Source: Methanobacterium sp. (lineage in GTDB: Archaea; Methanobacteriota; Methanobacteria; Methanobacteriales; Methanobacteriaceae). From it: 64,000 nt of DNA. This document shows positions 47,721 to 57,633 of the stretch, in pieces. Location of the stretch: positions 1 through 64,000 of the forward strand of contig NZ_JACRGA010000011.1 in the NCBI RefSeq assembly GCF_016217785.1, read 5' to 3'. Each line of letters opens with the position of its first letter. Position 1 is the stretch's first letter. The notes beneath the pieces are model-generated. The model saw only the letters and a program-made list of their open reading frames with translations. It did not search any database and was not told where the DNA came from. Made by a program: the position numbers and the translations under genes.

Positions 47721-49454
47721 ATGATAAAGGTTGAAAATCTATCAAAAACTTACCACATGGAGGAGGGTCCTGAAATCAAGGCCCTGGATCAGGTTAACCT
47801 GGAAGTGAAGAAGGGAGAAATTGTGGGCATCATTGGAACCAGTGGTTCTGGTAAAACCAGCCTTCTCCGTATCCTCAGGGGTGTGGAGCCATTTGATGAG
47901 GGTAAAATTACTGTAGATGACGTGACTGTAACCCCTGAATCCACCACTTACTATTCCCGTAAACTGCGAAAGGCAACAGCCATTCACCTGCAACGTTCAT
48001 TTGGATTATGGTCTGAAACAGCCTTAAATAATGTTATAAGGAAACTTTACGGAACTAAATATGGTGATGAAGCATTAACCGACTTTGACCTTGCTTATAG
48101 TGAGTTTGAAGATGAAGCCATGGAAATACTGCGAGTGGTGGGTCTGGATCATAAGGCCACTCATTTCGCCCCGGTTCTAAGTGGTGGTGAAAAACAGAGA
48201 CTTATCATGGCCCGGCAATTAGCTAAGAAGCCTAAAGTTCTCTTATTGGACGAACCAGCTACTATGTCCTGCCCTAAGACAAAACAGGAAATTTTAGATG
48301 CAATCCGTAATATCAACCAGGATCTGGGAGTGACCGTTGTCCTGGTATCCCACCTTCCGGAAGTTCATCATTACCTCTCCCAGAGACTGGTGCTCATGGA
48401 AGAAGGTCGTGTGGTGGATGAAGGATCACCAGATAAGATAATAAAGAAATTCCTCCAGAAAATGGAACCAGAACTTCCAAAACGTAACCCGGAAAATATT
48501 GGAGAAACCATAATTAAGGCCCGGGATCTGGAGAAAAGGTTCTATCTTCTTAAGGCCGGTAATGTTCTGGAGTTGAAGGATGTAAGCTTTGATATTAATG
48601 ATGGGGAGATTGTTTCCCTCATAGGACAAAGTGGTGCGGGTAAAACCGTGCTCCTGCGTATGGTTGGTGGATTGGACCTTCCAGATGCCGGTACTGTCTC
48701 CTATAAACTGGATGGGGAATGGGTGGACATGCACCAACCCGGAATTAACCGAATGAATATCCGTCGTCAGATGGGATTCATGCACCAGGAGTTTGCACTG
48801 GTACACCATGCTCGTATCCGGGATCAGATAGCAGGACGACTTGGGATTAAAGGAATAAAGGTAGTGGATGAAGCTAAGAAGAAAGCAGAGGAAATGGGCA
48901 TAAGTGACCTGGCACTGGATGTCCTTTACCAGTTGACTGATCTCCCTGAAAACGAGGCAAAACAGCGCCTGGAGCAGTTAGGTTTATCTGGCAGTATTTT
49001 AGACACTCTTTTCCCCAGTTTCCCGGATAATGATCTTAAAGAATACGCTGAACCTATATTTAAGGCACTGGATCTTCCACTGGATATCCTTAACCGTCGT
49101 TCTTATGAATTGTCCGGTGGTCAGAAAGTTCGGGCGACCCTGGCCCTGGTACTGACATCTAACCCCAAAGTTCTCATCTTAGATGAACCATTCGGGGATT
49201 TAGATCCAATAACCCTGCGAATGGTTTCCAATTCCCTGAAACGTATAAATGAAGAATTTAACACCACCATCATCATGGTCAGCCATCATATTGACTTCAT
49301 TGATGAACTGGCCACCAGGGCCCTCCGTATGGAAGATGGTAAACTAATTGGAGATGGAAACCCTGACCAGGAGTGTGAGGAATTCATAAATAGCTGCGGA
49401 GCAGATTACCTTAAGGATATCAGCGAATGGAGGGAAAAATTACTGGAAGATTAA
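47721..49454 (+). CDS. atwA: methyl-coenzyme M reductase activation component A2 (ABC ATPase)
   Basis: A 577-residue protein with two fused ABC ATPase domains and no membrane segment, matching component A2. It takes part in ATP-dependent reductive activation of methyl-coenzyme M reductase. The first half has GTSGSGKTSLLRILRG near 38-53, LSGGEKQRLIMARQL and VLLLDEPATMSC. The second has GQSGAGKTVLLRMVGG, LSGGQKVRATLALVL and VLILDEPFGDLDPITLRMVS. A long insertion in the second half (about 390-455) is also expected for A2. ATG at 47721, with GGTGA and AGG upstream. The mcr operon is not nearby. Confidence 0.9.
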   Translation: MIKVENLSKTYHMEEGPEIKALDQVNLEVKKGEIVGIIGTSGSGKTSLLRILRGVEPFDEGKITVDDVTVTPESTTYYSRKLRKATAIHLQRSFGLWSETALNNVIRKLYGTKYGDEALTDFDLAYSEFEDEAMEILRVVGLDHKATHFAPVLSGGEKQRLIMARQLAKKPKVLLLDEPATMSCPKTKQEILDAIRNINQDLGVTVVLVSHLPEVHHYLSQRLVLMEEGRVVDEGSPDKIIKKFLQKMEPELPKRNPENIGETIIKARDLEKRFYLLKAGNVLELKDVSFDINDGEIVSLIGQSGAGKTVLLRMVGGLDLPDAGTVSYKLDGEWVDMHQPGINRMNIRRQMGFMHQEFALVHHARIRDQIAGRLGIKGIKVVDEAKKKAEEMGISDLALDVLYQLTDLPENEAKQRLEQLGLSGSILDTLFPSFPDNDLKEYAEPIFKALDLPLDILNRRSYELSGGQKVRATLALVLTSNPKVLILDEPFGDLDPITLRMVSNSLKRINEEFNTTIIMVSHHIDFIDELATRALRMEDGKLIGDGNPDQECEEFINSCGADYLKDISEWREKLLED

Positions 49455-49472
49455 TCAACCTAACTGGATTGG

Positions 49473-49499
49473 CCCTAATAGGGGCTGATCCCTATTGGG
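49473..49499 (+). terminator. strong hairpin after atwA
   Basis: CCCTAATAGGG (49473-49483) pairs with CCCTATTGGG (49490-49499) over ten pairs with one bulged T and a six-base loop. It lies 19 bases past the atwA stop. No T run follows, so it may protect the mRNA 3' end rather than terminate. Confidence 0.5.
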
Positions 49500-49591
49500 A
49501 CTCCCTCTATTTGAATTAAATCAAAACTGAATTTTTAAATCCAAGTGAATTTTTAAATCTAAGTAAATTTAATATATCCTAAATTTCAATT

Positions 49592-49631
49592 ATACCTAAT
49601 TTCAATATACCTAATTTCAATATACCTAATT
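49592..49631 (+). repeat. 15-bp tandem repeat before the flavin reductase
   Basis: ATACCTAATTTCAAT occurs at 49592-49606 and 49607-49621, followed by a partial third copy. It lies 35-75 bases before the ATG at 49665, where promoter elements would be expected. Confidence 0.55.
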
Positions 49632-49664
49632 AACATATAATATTAGATTAGGAGATGGTTTTAG

Positions 49665-50216
49665 ATGGAATTTAAAAGTCTTGATGTAGAAAGCTTTTAC
49701 AGGGTACTGGCACCCCGACCTACCATAATCGTAACAACCGTAAGTTCTGAGGGTGAGGTGAATGCAGCTCCTTTTTCTTTTACCATGCCAGTGTCAGTGA
49801 ACCCCCCATTAATTGCAGTGGCATCGGTTCCTCGCCACCATACCTATCAGAACCTGGAAGAAACTGGTGAAATGGTGATTAACATTCCCACTGCAGATAT
49901 TCTAAACCAGCTCTGGGTTACCGGGGAAAAATTCCCGGAGGGAGTCAATGAAATTGAAAAAGCAGGTTTAACCGAGGTGGCTTCTCTTGAAGTTTCACCG
50001 CCCCGGATCAGGGAGTGTTTGGCTCATATGGAGTGCAAGGTTGAATTCACCCGGGAATGTGGTGATCACCAGTTAGTGGTGGGCCGCGTCGTGAGAGTCA
50101 GTGTCCGGGAAGATGCCATTAAGGAAGGACTCTTAGATGTTGAATTAATGAAGCCATTACTCCATCTTGGTGGTAAGGACTTTGTGGTGGGAGATCACCG
50201 CCGGAAAGTGGATTAA
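49665..50216 (+). CDS. flavin reductase family protein (flavoredoxin-like)
   Basis: A 183-residue FMN-binding split-barrel protein. YRVLAPRPTIIVTTVSSEGE, NAAPFSFTMPVSVNPPLIAV and HTYQNLEETGEMVINIPTAD are the FMN-binding motifs of the flavin reductase/flavoredoxin family. ECKVEFTRECGDHQLVVGRV and LLHLGGKDFVVGDH close the fold. It would transfer electrons between a nicotinamide or ferredoxin partner and an unidentified acceptor. ATG 49665, with GGAGATGG upstream. Single gene. Confidence 0.85.
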   Translation: MEFKSLDVESFYRVLAPRPTIIVTTVSSEGEVNAAPFSFTMPVSVNPPLIAVASVPRHHTYQNLEETGEMVINIPTADILNQLWVTGEKFPEGVNEIEKAGLTEVASLEVSPPRIRECLAHMECKVEFTRECGDHQLVVGRVVRVSVREDAIKEGLLDVELMKPLLHLGGKDFVVGDHRRKVD

Positions 50217-50396
50217 ATATGAATTAAATCCAAATAATTAATTGGAATGAAGAATTAATTGGAATTAATGGGATGAGTAATAGGGTGATGAATAATAAAT
50301 TTGAAATGATTGGGAATTTGAATAAAAAATAAAATTGATTAAAATAATATAATAAAATTAAAATATTAAAGATTAGGGAACATTTGAAAAATTTAA

Positions 50397-50807
<411 letters not shown>

Positions 50808-50894
50808 TTTTTATTTTTAATTTCATATTTATTATTTATTTTTTAACTATTCTGTCCTAAATTATTATTGATTTTATTTTATTTATTATGCAGA

Positions 50895-50903
50895 TTTATA
50901 TGT
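50895..50903 (+). promoter_or_regulatory. TATA box of the cas operon
   Basis: TTTATATGT lies about 90 bases before the cas6 start; a start site 25 bases downstream would leave a leader of roughly 60 bases. It is the best TATA candidate between the Usp gene and cas6. Confidence 0.4.
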
Positions 50904-50984
50904 AATGAAATAGGATTATAATGTGTTAACTGTTGGGAGGCTTTTAACATAGCTATGCAATTAATAAGTTTAGGGGGAGCTTAA

Positions 50985-51686
50985 CTGAGATTAATTCTTA
51001 AATTTGTTCCTGAAAAGGATTCCCGATATGACTCTGTGAATAAGCATACCATTCAGGGATTCATATATTCACTATTACATGATACAGGTTATTCCAATTA
51101 TCATAATTCCGGTGGATTCAAATATTTTTCTTATTCTAACATTTTTCCAGTTTCTGATTTTAAAAAGGGTGAAACTAAGAATTTGATTATCAGTTCCCCA
51201 AAACCTGGTTTTATACGTACTCTGGTAAGTTCCTTAGAAGATAAGGAACACTTTTATCTGGGCAAACTACGCATGAAACGAGTGAGTTCAAAGCCATTTA
51301 AACCTAATTTGAAGGGTAGGTTTATTACCAGTACTCCTATTGTTCTTTATGATGATAACCGGAAAAATCATTACTATTCTCTGAAGAATACCAACAACTT
51401 TTCTTTCTTCCGGGAACGTCTTAAGGATAATTCACTGAAAAAGTACAATGCTTACTACGATCTTGATTATCATTTTGATGGCAATCTTTTTGACCGTTTT
51501 GAGTACGATCGAGAAGTGGCTGTGAGGGTTAAGAAAGCGGATAAAATGTTCCTCATAATCGGAACTTTATGGAAAAACCTGGAAAAATTCAACATGGACG
51601 ATAAACGATTTTACAGATTCTTGATGGATTGTGGGCTTGGAGAAAAGAACTCTTTAGGATTTGGAATGATTAATAGTGTGGGGTGA
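50985..51686 (+). CDS. cas6: CRISPR endoribonuclease Cas6
   Basis: A 233-residue Cas6, which cuts the array transcript in each repeat to make crRNAs. The conserved N-terminus, RLILKFVPEKDSRYDSVNKH then TIQGFIYSLL, NLIISSPKPGFIRTL, and the C-terminal glycine-rich loop GLGEKNSLGFGM are all present. To include the first beta-strand the frame must begin at CTG 50985: an in-frame TAA precedes it, GGGGGAG lies five bases upstream, and the first usual start codon (GTG 51036) would cut off 17 conserved-looking residues and has no SD. First gene of the cas operon; its stop overlaps the beginning of cas8b. Confidence 0.85.
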   Translation: MRLILKFVPEKDSRYDSVNKHTIQGFIYSLLHDTGYSNYHNSGGFKYFSYSNIFPVSDFKKGETKNLIISSPKPGFIRTLVSSLEDKEHFYLGKLRMKRVSSKPFKPNLKGRFITSTPIVLYDDNRKNHYYSLKNTNNFSFFRERLKDNSLKKYNAYYDLDYHFDGNLFDRFEYDREVAVRVKKADKMFLIIGTLWKNLEKFNMDDKRFYRFLMDCGLGEKNSLGFGMINSVG

Positions 51687-51691
51687 GAATT

Positions 51692-53545
51692 TTGATAGGA
51701 TCTTTATACAATCTAGGCAAATTTATTGTAGAACACAAAGAATTGGAAGAAATTGACGTTTTTCAAGATACAGCAAAGTTAACAAGCAAAACAAAACGGG
51801 TTTTGCTTATTAATTTAGAGTATGTCGATACAAAATTTGTTTATAAATGCATAATTGAAGAAGAATTAAATAAACGGGATAGTAATAAGTATTTATACAA
51901 AGGAGGCCCACCTAACGGTGTTGATTATACCCCAGCTTCCTTAATAACTAGCAAAGCAGAATCTACTTTTAAAAATCGAGTTTTAAAATGGTTTAAAACC
52001 CATAAAGACCCGGAATTTCTCGATAAAATAGCTGATGAATTAACTGAAAACAAAGATCAGATTACAAAAGATTTAGAGGATAAATTTCAATCTATCGATA
52101 AAAAAAATAGAAATAATGTTTTGCTGACAATTTCCATCCAAGATGGATTCGAAAAGAAATTCTGTGGGAATTATCTTATATTTCGAGAAATTCTTTCAGA
52201 AGAAGCTATGTACCGCTATCATAATTTAAAGACTATTGGCGAATCAAGTGGTAAAGGAACATGTTACCTGTGTGATGAACCAAAAGAGGTATATGGATTT
52301 GTCCCAAATGCTTTCGGTTTTTCTTTTTCAACAGCTGATAAAAAGGGAAATGTACCTAATTTCATACAGGCTGATCAATGGAAACAAGTACCTATCTGTG
52401 GAAAATGTGCTGTTTTCCTGGAAGCTGGTAAAAAATTTGTTCAAGAATACCTTTCTTTCAATTTATTTACTCTAAAATTTTTCGTGATCCCGAATTTCCT
52501 GTTTAAAGGAGATAATGAAGAGTTTGAAGAATTTTATGAACGTGTAGTTGATTTAAAAGGTAAAAAATATGAGAAAGGGTTAATCGAAGAGGAAGATTCA
52601 GAGGAAGAAGATAGCCTTTATTCCATTGTGAAAAATACCGATGACGTGCTGGAATTCAAATTTTTATTTTATGATCTCAAAGGTGGAGGTAAATTTATTG
52701 ATATTCTGAATTATGTTGAAAGCATCCTCCCATCTTGGATGAAGAACATTTACACAGCTCAAGATATCATTAAAAATGACATTCTTTTCCAAGAAGACAA
52801 TTTAAAACTAAATTTTGGGAAAAATGTTGAAGGAGACTTCATTGAATTGAGACGTGCCCAAAGCAAAGGATACATCAATCAATATAATTGGTATGCTGGG
52901 TTTTTAAGAGAATTTTTCCCTTCAAAATATGATAAATACTTCTTGGATATTATTGGGTTTATTATAGGTGGCAAATCCATTAACAAAGATTTTTTGATTT
53001 CAAAGTTTATGGATAGAATTAAACAATCTCATAGGACTGATCCTGAAAATGATTATTCCATGAAACTGTTAACAACAGAAGCATTGATGCTTTACATGTT
53101 TTTTAACGAACTAAACTTATTGAAAGGTGTTGATAAAATGAAGATTGGTTCACATAATGAAGAAGATAATGAAAAAGAATTTTTTGAAGTCTATGGTGAG
53201 TTTATAGATACTCCAGAGAAGAAAGCTGCGTTTTTAATGGGTTTGATCACCAAAAAACTTACGGCAATACAGTATAGATCATTAGGTGCAACACCTTTCA
53301 TGACAAAGTTATGGGGCCTTACATTAGATCAGAAAAAAATTCAAAAATTGTACCCGATGATAATTAACAAATTAAGAGAGTACAAAGCAGCTTACCCCGA
53401 TTTAGAAGAACTTATATCCGTTAATCTATTAAAATCCAATAAAAATTGGAAACTTTCAGGAGATGAAACGAGTTTTTATTTCGTTTTAGGATTTACCCTT
53501 AATGGGCTATTTAAACAGAATAAAGAAGGTGTGAAAAATGAATAG
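51692..53545 (+). CDS. cas8b: type I-B Cascade large subunit Cas8b (Csh1 family)
   Basis: A 617-residue Cas8b of the Csh1 type. It recognises the PAM and contacts the crRNA 5' end in the Cascade complex. IGSLYNLGKFIVE begins the protein as in Csh1. A zinc-finger-like pair, CYLCDEP and CGKCAVF, lies near 190 and 234. An acidic low-complexity stretch (EEEDSEEEDS) and a C-terminal helical region (AAFLMGLITKKLTAIQYRSL) follow. I prefer TTG 51692 because GGGGTGAG ends four bases upstream; a GTG at 51683 lies within the overlap with cas6. The end overlaps cas7. Confidence 0.9.
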   Translation: MIGSLYNLGKFIVEHKELEEIDVFQDTAKLTSKTKRVLLINLEYVDTKFVYKCIIEEELNKRDSNKYLYKGGPPNGVDYTPASLITSKAESTFKNRVLKWFKTHKDPEFLDKIADELTENKDQITKDLEDKFQSIDKKNRNNVLLTISIQDGFEKKFCGNYLIFREILSEEAMYRYHNLKTIGESSGKGTCYLCDEPKEVYGFVPNAFGFSFSTADKKGNVPNFIQADQWKQVPICGKCAVFLEAGKKFVQEYLSFNLFTLKFFVIPNFLFKGDNEEFEEFYERVVDLKGKKYEKGLIEEEDSEEEDSLYSIVKNTDDVLEFKFLFYDLKGGGKFIDILNYVESILPSWMKNIYTAQDIIKNDILFQEDNLKLNFGKNVEGDFIELRRAQSKGYINQYNWYAGFLREFFPSKYDKYFLDIIGFIIGGKSINKDFLISKFMDRIKQSHRTDPENDYSMKLLTTEALMLYMFFNELNLLKGVDKMKIGSHNEEDNEKEFFEVYGEFIDTPEKKAAFLMGLITKKLTAIQYRSLGATPFMTKLWGLTLDQKKIQKLYPMIINKLREYKAAYPDLEELISVNLLKSNKNWKLSGDETSFYFVLGFTLNGLFKQNKEGVKNE

Positions 53546-54524
53546 ATCAGAACTGGTTTTTTTATATGACATAGCGTATGCAAATCCAAATGGCGACCCC
53601 TTAGACGAGAACAAACCCAGAATAGATGAAGATGTCGAGTTAAACATAGTTACTGATGTGCGTCTGAAACGGACTATAAGAGATTATCTTCATGATTTTA
53701 AAGGCCAGGGAATTTTTGTTAAGGAAATTGAGGATGAAAATGGAAATATTCAAGATGCTAAATTAAGGGCTATGGATTATTTAATTGATGAAAATGGAGA
53801 GAAAGTGGATATAACTGACAAAAATCTTTCTTTGAGTCAAATTAAAAGAATTATGTATGATAATATTTTAAAAGAGTGCGTTGATGTTCGTCTTTTTGGT
53901 GGTACCATACCGCTTGAGATAAAAAAGAAGGGGAAAAGTTCAATAACATTAACGGGGCCAGTTCAATTCCGATTTGGAAGATCAATGCACAAAGTTGAAA
54001 TGAAACATATCAAAGGTACAGGAGCTTTTGCTTCAAGTGCAGGCAAACAACAAAAAACTTTCAGAGAAGAATACATTCTCCCCTACTCATTAATTTCTTT
54101 TTATGGTGCTATAAACGAAAATGCAGCTAAAAAGACTTTGATGACCGAAGAAGATGAGTCTCTACTTGTTGAAGGAATTTGGAATGGTACTAAAAATCTT
54201 ATAACCCGGTCTAAATTTGGACAAATGCCCCGATTATTATTGAAGGTTACTTACAGCGATGCTAACTACTTCATAGGTGATCTCGATAAAAAAATCAAGA
54301 TTGAACACGATCTTGAAGATGATAAAAAGCTGCGAAGCGTTGATGAACTTCAAATTGATGTTTCTCAACTTATCATTGCTTTAAAATCAGATTTAGATAA
54401 AATAGAATCCATAAGTGTTAAATTTGATCCTGCGGTTAAATTTAAGGATAGTGTTCCAATCGAAGTAGATCTAGTTGAACATTTGGTTGAAAATGGATTA
54501 CCTGCAACTAAATTAACAATCTGA
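53538..54524 (+). CDS. cas7: type I-B Cascade backbone subunit Cas7 (Csh2)
   Basis: A 328-residue Cas7/Csh2, which polymerises along the crRNA spacer. Seen: ELVFLYDIAYANPNGDPLDE at the N-terminus (RRM strand with the family NPNGDP), NIVTDVRLKRTIRDYL, DVRLFGGTIPLE, TLTGPVQFRFGRSMH and LPYSLISFYGAINENAAKKT. The ATG overlaps the cas8b stop by eight bases, with AGGTG six bases upstream. The length is typical. Confidence 0.94.
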   Translation: MNRSELVFLYDIAYANPNGDPLDENKPRIDEDVELNIVTDVRLKRTIRDYLHDFKGQGIFVKEIEDENGNIQDAKLRAMDYLIDENGEKVDITDKNLSLSQIKRIMYDNILKECVDVRLFGGTIPLEIKKKGKSSITLTGPVQFRFGRSMHKVEMKHIKGTGAFASSAGKQQKTFREEYILPYSLISFYGAINENAAKKTLMTEEDESLLVEGIWNGTKNLITRSKFGQMPRLLLKVTYSDANYFIGDLDKKIKIEHDLEDDKKLRSVDELQIDVSQLIIALKSDLDKIESISVKFDPAVKFKDSVPIEVDLVEHLVENGLPATKLTI

Positions 54525-54537
54525 ATTGAGGAGTTAT

Positions 54538-55251
54538 ATGATTGACAAAGTAGTGGTTTTTGATATATGGGGGGACTATGGGTATTTCCGGAGGGGATAC
54601 ACCACTACCTCTACAATTTCTTACCCATTCCCCAGCAGAACTACTTTAGCAGGAATTGTTTCAGGAATACTGGGTTATGATAGAGATAGTTACTATGATC
54701 TGTTTGGACCAAAAAACAGCGCATTCGCATTACAAATTATTAACCCTATCAAAAAAATGAGGATAAACCTGAACTTGATAGACACCAAAACAGGATTCAT
54801 TCTTTCAGACAATAAAGGGCAGCGAACTCAATTGCCAGCTGAATTTCTTAAAGATGTTAAATACAGGATATGTCTTTGGTTAGATGATGATTCAATAATG
54901 GATGAACTTTTCACATACTTATCAAACCATAAATCAGTTTACACTCCTTATTTGGGAATATCGGACTGCCTAGCAAATATTAAACTTGTTAAAAATAGTT
55001 TTATTGAACCTGAGGAACTTCTAGCAACAAAAGAAGATATAAAGGTACACAGTATAGTTCCAACTGATAAGGCTAAAATAAAAATTGAACCGGGAAAAAA
55101 GTATGGTGCTGTTAAGTCCCCTTCATTCATAAATGCAGAACGTATAGTAAAAGAATTTCAAGAATTTTATTATGAGGAAAATGGTGATACCATGCTAATT
55201 GTAGATGGTCGATATCATTCAATTGGTGATATGAATGTCATCTTCTTTTAA
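54538..55251 (+). CDS. cas5: type I-B Cascade subunit Cas5
   Basis: A 237-residue Cas5b/Cas5h. It caps the crRNA 5' handle. KVVVFDIWGDYGYFRRGYTT and SYPFPSRTTLAGIVSGILG (the conserved F-P-x-R-T-T-x-x-G-x-x-x-x-x-L-G motif), and VYTPYLGISDCLANI are seen. ATG 54538 follows GAGGAG at a four-base spacing; an upstream TTG (54526) precedes that SD. Its 3' end overlaps cas3 by 17 bases in another frame. Confidence 0.92.
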   Translation: MIDKVVVFDIWGDYGYFRRGYTTTSTISYPFPSRTTLAGIVSGILGYDRDSYYDLFGPKNSAFALQIINPIKKMRINLNLIDTKTGFILSDNKGQRTQLPAEFLKDVKYRICLWLDDDSIMDELFTYLSNHKSVYTPYLGISDCLANIKLVKNSFIEPEELLATKEDIKVHSIVPTDKAKIKIEPGKKYGAVKSPSFINAERIVKEFQEFYYEENGDTMLIVDGRYHSIGDMNVIFF

Positions 55252-57616
55252 CCTCAAATCACACCCAACAAAACCTCTGGAAGTTCATTTAACCAATGTT
55301 GCCACCTTTTGTCAAGAAACGGTTTCGGATAAAGAAATCATCAACAAAGATCAGTATTCTGAGATTGCATTTTTAATTGGGTTATCCCATGATTTCGCCA
55401 AATCCACCACCTATTTCCAGAAATATCTTATAGACCATGAAAAAACTGAAAAAGCCAGACATGGTCTATTATCCTCAATTTTTACTTATTTTTGTGTTAA
55501 AAACTATATTCGATCCAATAAATTTGAAGATCTTTGGCATATTTCCCCAATATCATGGATTGTTGTTCTTAAACATCATGGAAACATTCGAAACATTAAA
55601 GGAATTGATGGGGAATCTGCTAAACTAAAAGATTTAGATCTTGTGAGAAGACAACTGGCCAACATTAAAGAAAACAATTTTGAAGAAATAAAAAAATTCT
55701 ATGAAAAATGGGATATTGACATTTCAAAGTTTTTAAATGAATTTGAAGAAGTTGTTAAAGATATAAAAAGAGATTTGAGGAAACTAACCCGTGCTAAAGG
55801 GCTTGATCACTATTTTTTAACTCTCTTTTTTTATTCGGTGTTATTAGATGCGGATAAAATGGATGCTTCCGGAACACCTAAGCCCCCACGAGTTGAAATA
55901 TCTGATAATCTTGTTGATGAATATAAAAAGGCTGCTTTTGAAAGTGAAAAAAGTGAAATAAATTTAATACGGGAAGAATCTTACGAGGAAGTAATTAATT
56001 CTTTAAATTTCTTGGATCTCGAGAAAGATAGAATTTTATCTATAAATTTACCAACTGGTTGTGGTAAAACTTTATCTGCTTTTTCTTTTTCATTAAAACT
56101 GCGGAAAAGAATTGAAACTGAATTTGGTTTTTTACCTAAAATAATATACTCATTACCTTTCCTTAGCATCATAGATCAAAATGCAGAAGTGGTTTCCAAA
56201 GTTTTAAGTCATGGAGCTGATGATTCAGAAGTATTCTCAAACTTGCTTTTAAAACATCATCATTTGTCTGATATTAGTTATAAAACTGGAAAAGAACTTG
56301 AAATTAGCTCTAATCAATCTCAATTATTAACTGAAGGGTGGTATTCAGAGATTGTTATTACGACATTTATACAGTTTTTTTACAGTTTAATAACCAACAA
56401 AAACAGAGCAGCAAGGAAATTCCATAATATTGTTAATTCTATTGTTATTCTGGATGAAATCCAATCAATACCTCACCATTATTGGGAATTACTGAATTAT
56501 TCCTTAAAATATCTCTGTAAAGAATTTAACTGTTGGGTTATATTAATGACAGCCACTCAACCTCTTATTTTTAAAGAAAATGAAGAGATTAAATCGTTAG
56601 TGGATAAAGATAAATATTTTAACGTATTTAACCGATTAGAATATGAATTTAATCTTGAACCGCAGGATTTCGATGTTTTCAAGAAATTAATTTGGGATAA
56701 AATAGTTTCTGAACCTGATAAAGATATTATGGTTGTTTTAAATACCATTAATGCTTCCCAAGAATTATATAAATATATTAAAGAAATGATTGATGAAGAT
56801 CTGCCTGTGGAACCGGAAGGTATATTTTGTTCTGATAAGCTCCAGATCATGAATATTTCTACTTTAATAATCCCTAAACATAGGTTAAAAAGGATTAAAA
56901 GGATAAATAACAATGAAAAAAGGCGCAATATTATAGTTACAACCCAGGTGGTTGAAGCAGGTGTTGATATTAGTGTTGATTTAATATATAGGGATATGGC
57001 ACCATTAGACAGTATTGTGCAAACTGCAGGGCGATGTAACAGAAGTAATGAAAAAGGAAAAGGGTTAGTCGAAGTAGTGAATTTAAAGGATGATAAAGGT
57101 AGGAATTTCTATTCTTATATATACAACTCAGTGTTAATAAATGCCACCGCTGATGTAATTGATTGCAATTATTCAATAGAAGAACGTGAATTTAATAGTA
57201 CAGCAGTTCCAAATTATTATAAATTTGTTTCAGAGCGAGGATCTCAGGATAAATCTTTAGATTTGATAGCTTACCTTGAAAAATTAGAATTTTCGTGTAT
57301 TAAAAGTGAATTTAAACTAATAAGAAATTATGAGAAAATCGATGTTTTTGTTGAAGCCGATAATGATGCAAAAGAAATCTGGAAAAAATATAAAGAAATT
57401 ACAGAAATTAAGGATCGGTTTGAAAGGAAAACTGCGTTTTTAACCATTAAACCAGAATTTTATAGTTATGTAGTCTCAGTTGATCCTAAAAAAATAGGTA
57501 AAATTGTAAAGGAAACTGAATGGTTGGGATATTTAAATAAGGATGATTTGGACCGAAAATATGACATTGAAACTGGTTTCATTACCCAAGATAAAGAAGA
57601 TGTTTTCATAATTTAA
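55235..57616 (+). CDS. cas3: CRISPR helicase-nuclease Cas3 with N-terminal HD domain
   Basis: A 793-residue Cas3, the ATP-driven helicase and DNase recruited by Cascade. The HD nuclease domain has H18, H52-D53 in IGLSHDFAKS, RHGLLSS and H114-H115 in LKHHGN. The helicase has the P-loop LPTGCGKT at 272-279, DEIQ at 407-410, MTATQP, and motif VI TAGRCNRS preceded by TTQVVEAGVDISVDLIYRDM. All catalytic residues look intact. ATG 55235 follows GGTGAT by four bases and lies inside the end of cas5. Confidence 0.95.
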   Translation: MSSSFNLKSHPTKPLEVHLTNVATFCQETVSDKEIINKDQYSEIAFLIGLSHDFAKSTTYFQKYLIDHEKTEKARHGLLSSIFTYFCVKNYIRSNKFEDLWHISPISWIVVLKHHGNIRNIKGIDGESAKLKDLDLVRRQLANIKENNFEEIKKFYEKWDIDISKFLNEFEEVVKDIKRDLRKLTRAKGLDHYFLTLFFYSVLLDADKMDASGTPKPPRVEISDNLVDEYKKAAFESEKSEINLIREESYEEVINSLNFLDLEKDRILSINLPTGCGKTLSAFSFSLKLRKRIETEFGFLPKIIYSLPFLSIIDQNAEVVSKVLSHGADDSEVFSNLLLKHHHLSDISYKTGKELEISSNQSQLLTEGWYSEIVITTFIQFFYSLITNKNRAARKFHNIVNSIVILDEIQSIPHHYWELLNYSLKYLCKEFNCWVILMTATQPLIFKENEEIKSLVDKDKYFNVFNRLEYEFNLEPQDFDVFKKLIWDKIVSEPDKDIMVVLNTINASQELYKYIKEMIDEDLPVEPEGIFCSDKLQIMNISTLIIPKHRLKRIKRINNNEKRRNIIVTTQVVEAGVDISVDLIYRDMAPLDSIVQTAGRCNRSNEKGKGLVEVVNLKDDKGRNFYSYIYNSVLINATADVIDCNYSIEEREFNSTAVPNYYKFVSERGSQDKSLDLIAYLEKLEFSCIKSEFKLIRNYEKIDVFVEADNDAKEIWKKYKEITEIKDRFERKTAFLTIKPEFYSYVVSVDPKKIGKIVKETEWLGYLNKDDLDRKYDIETGFITQDKEDVFII

Positions 57617-57633
57617 TAAATTTTGAGGTTTAA

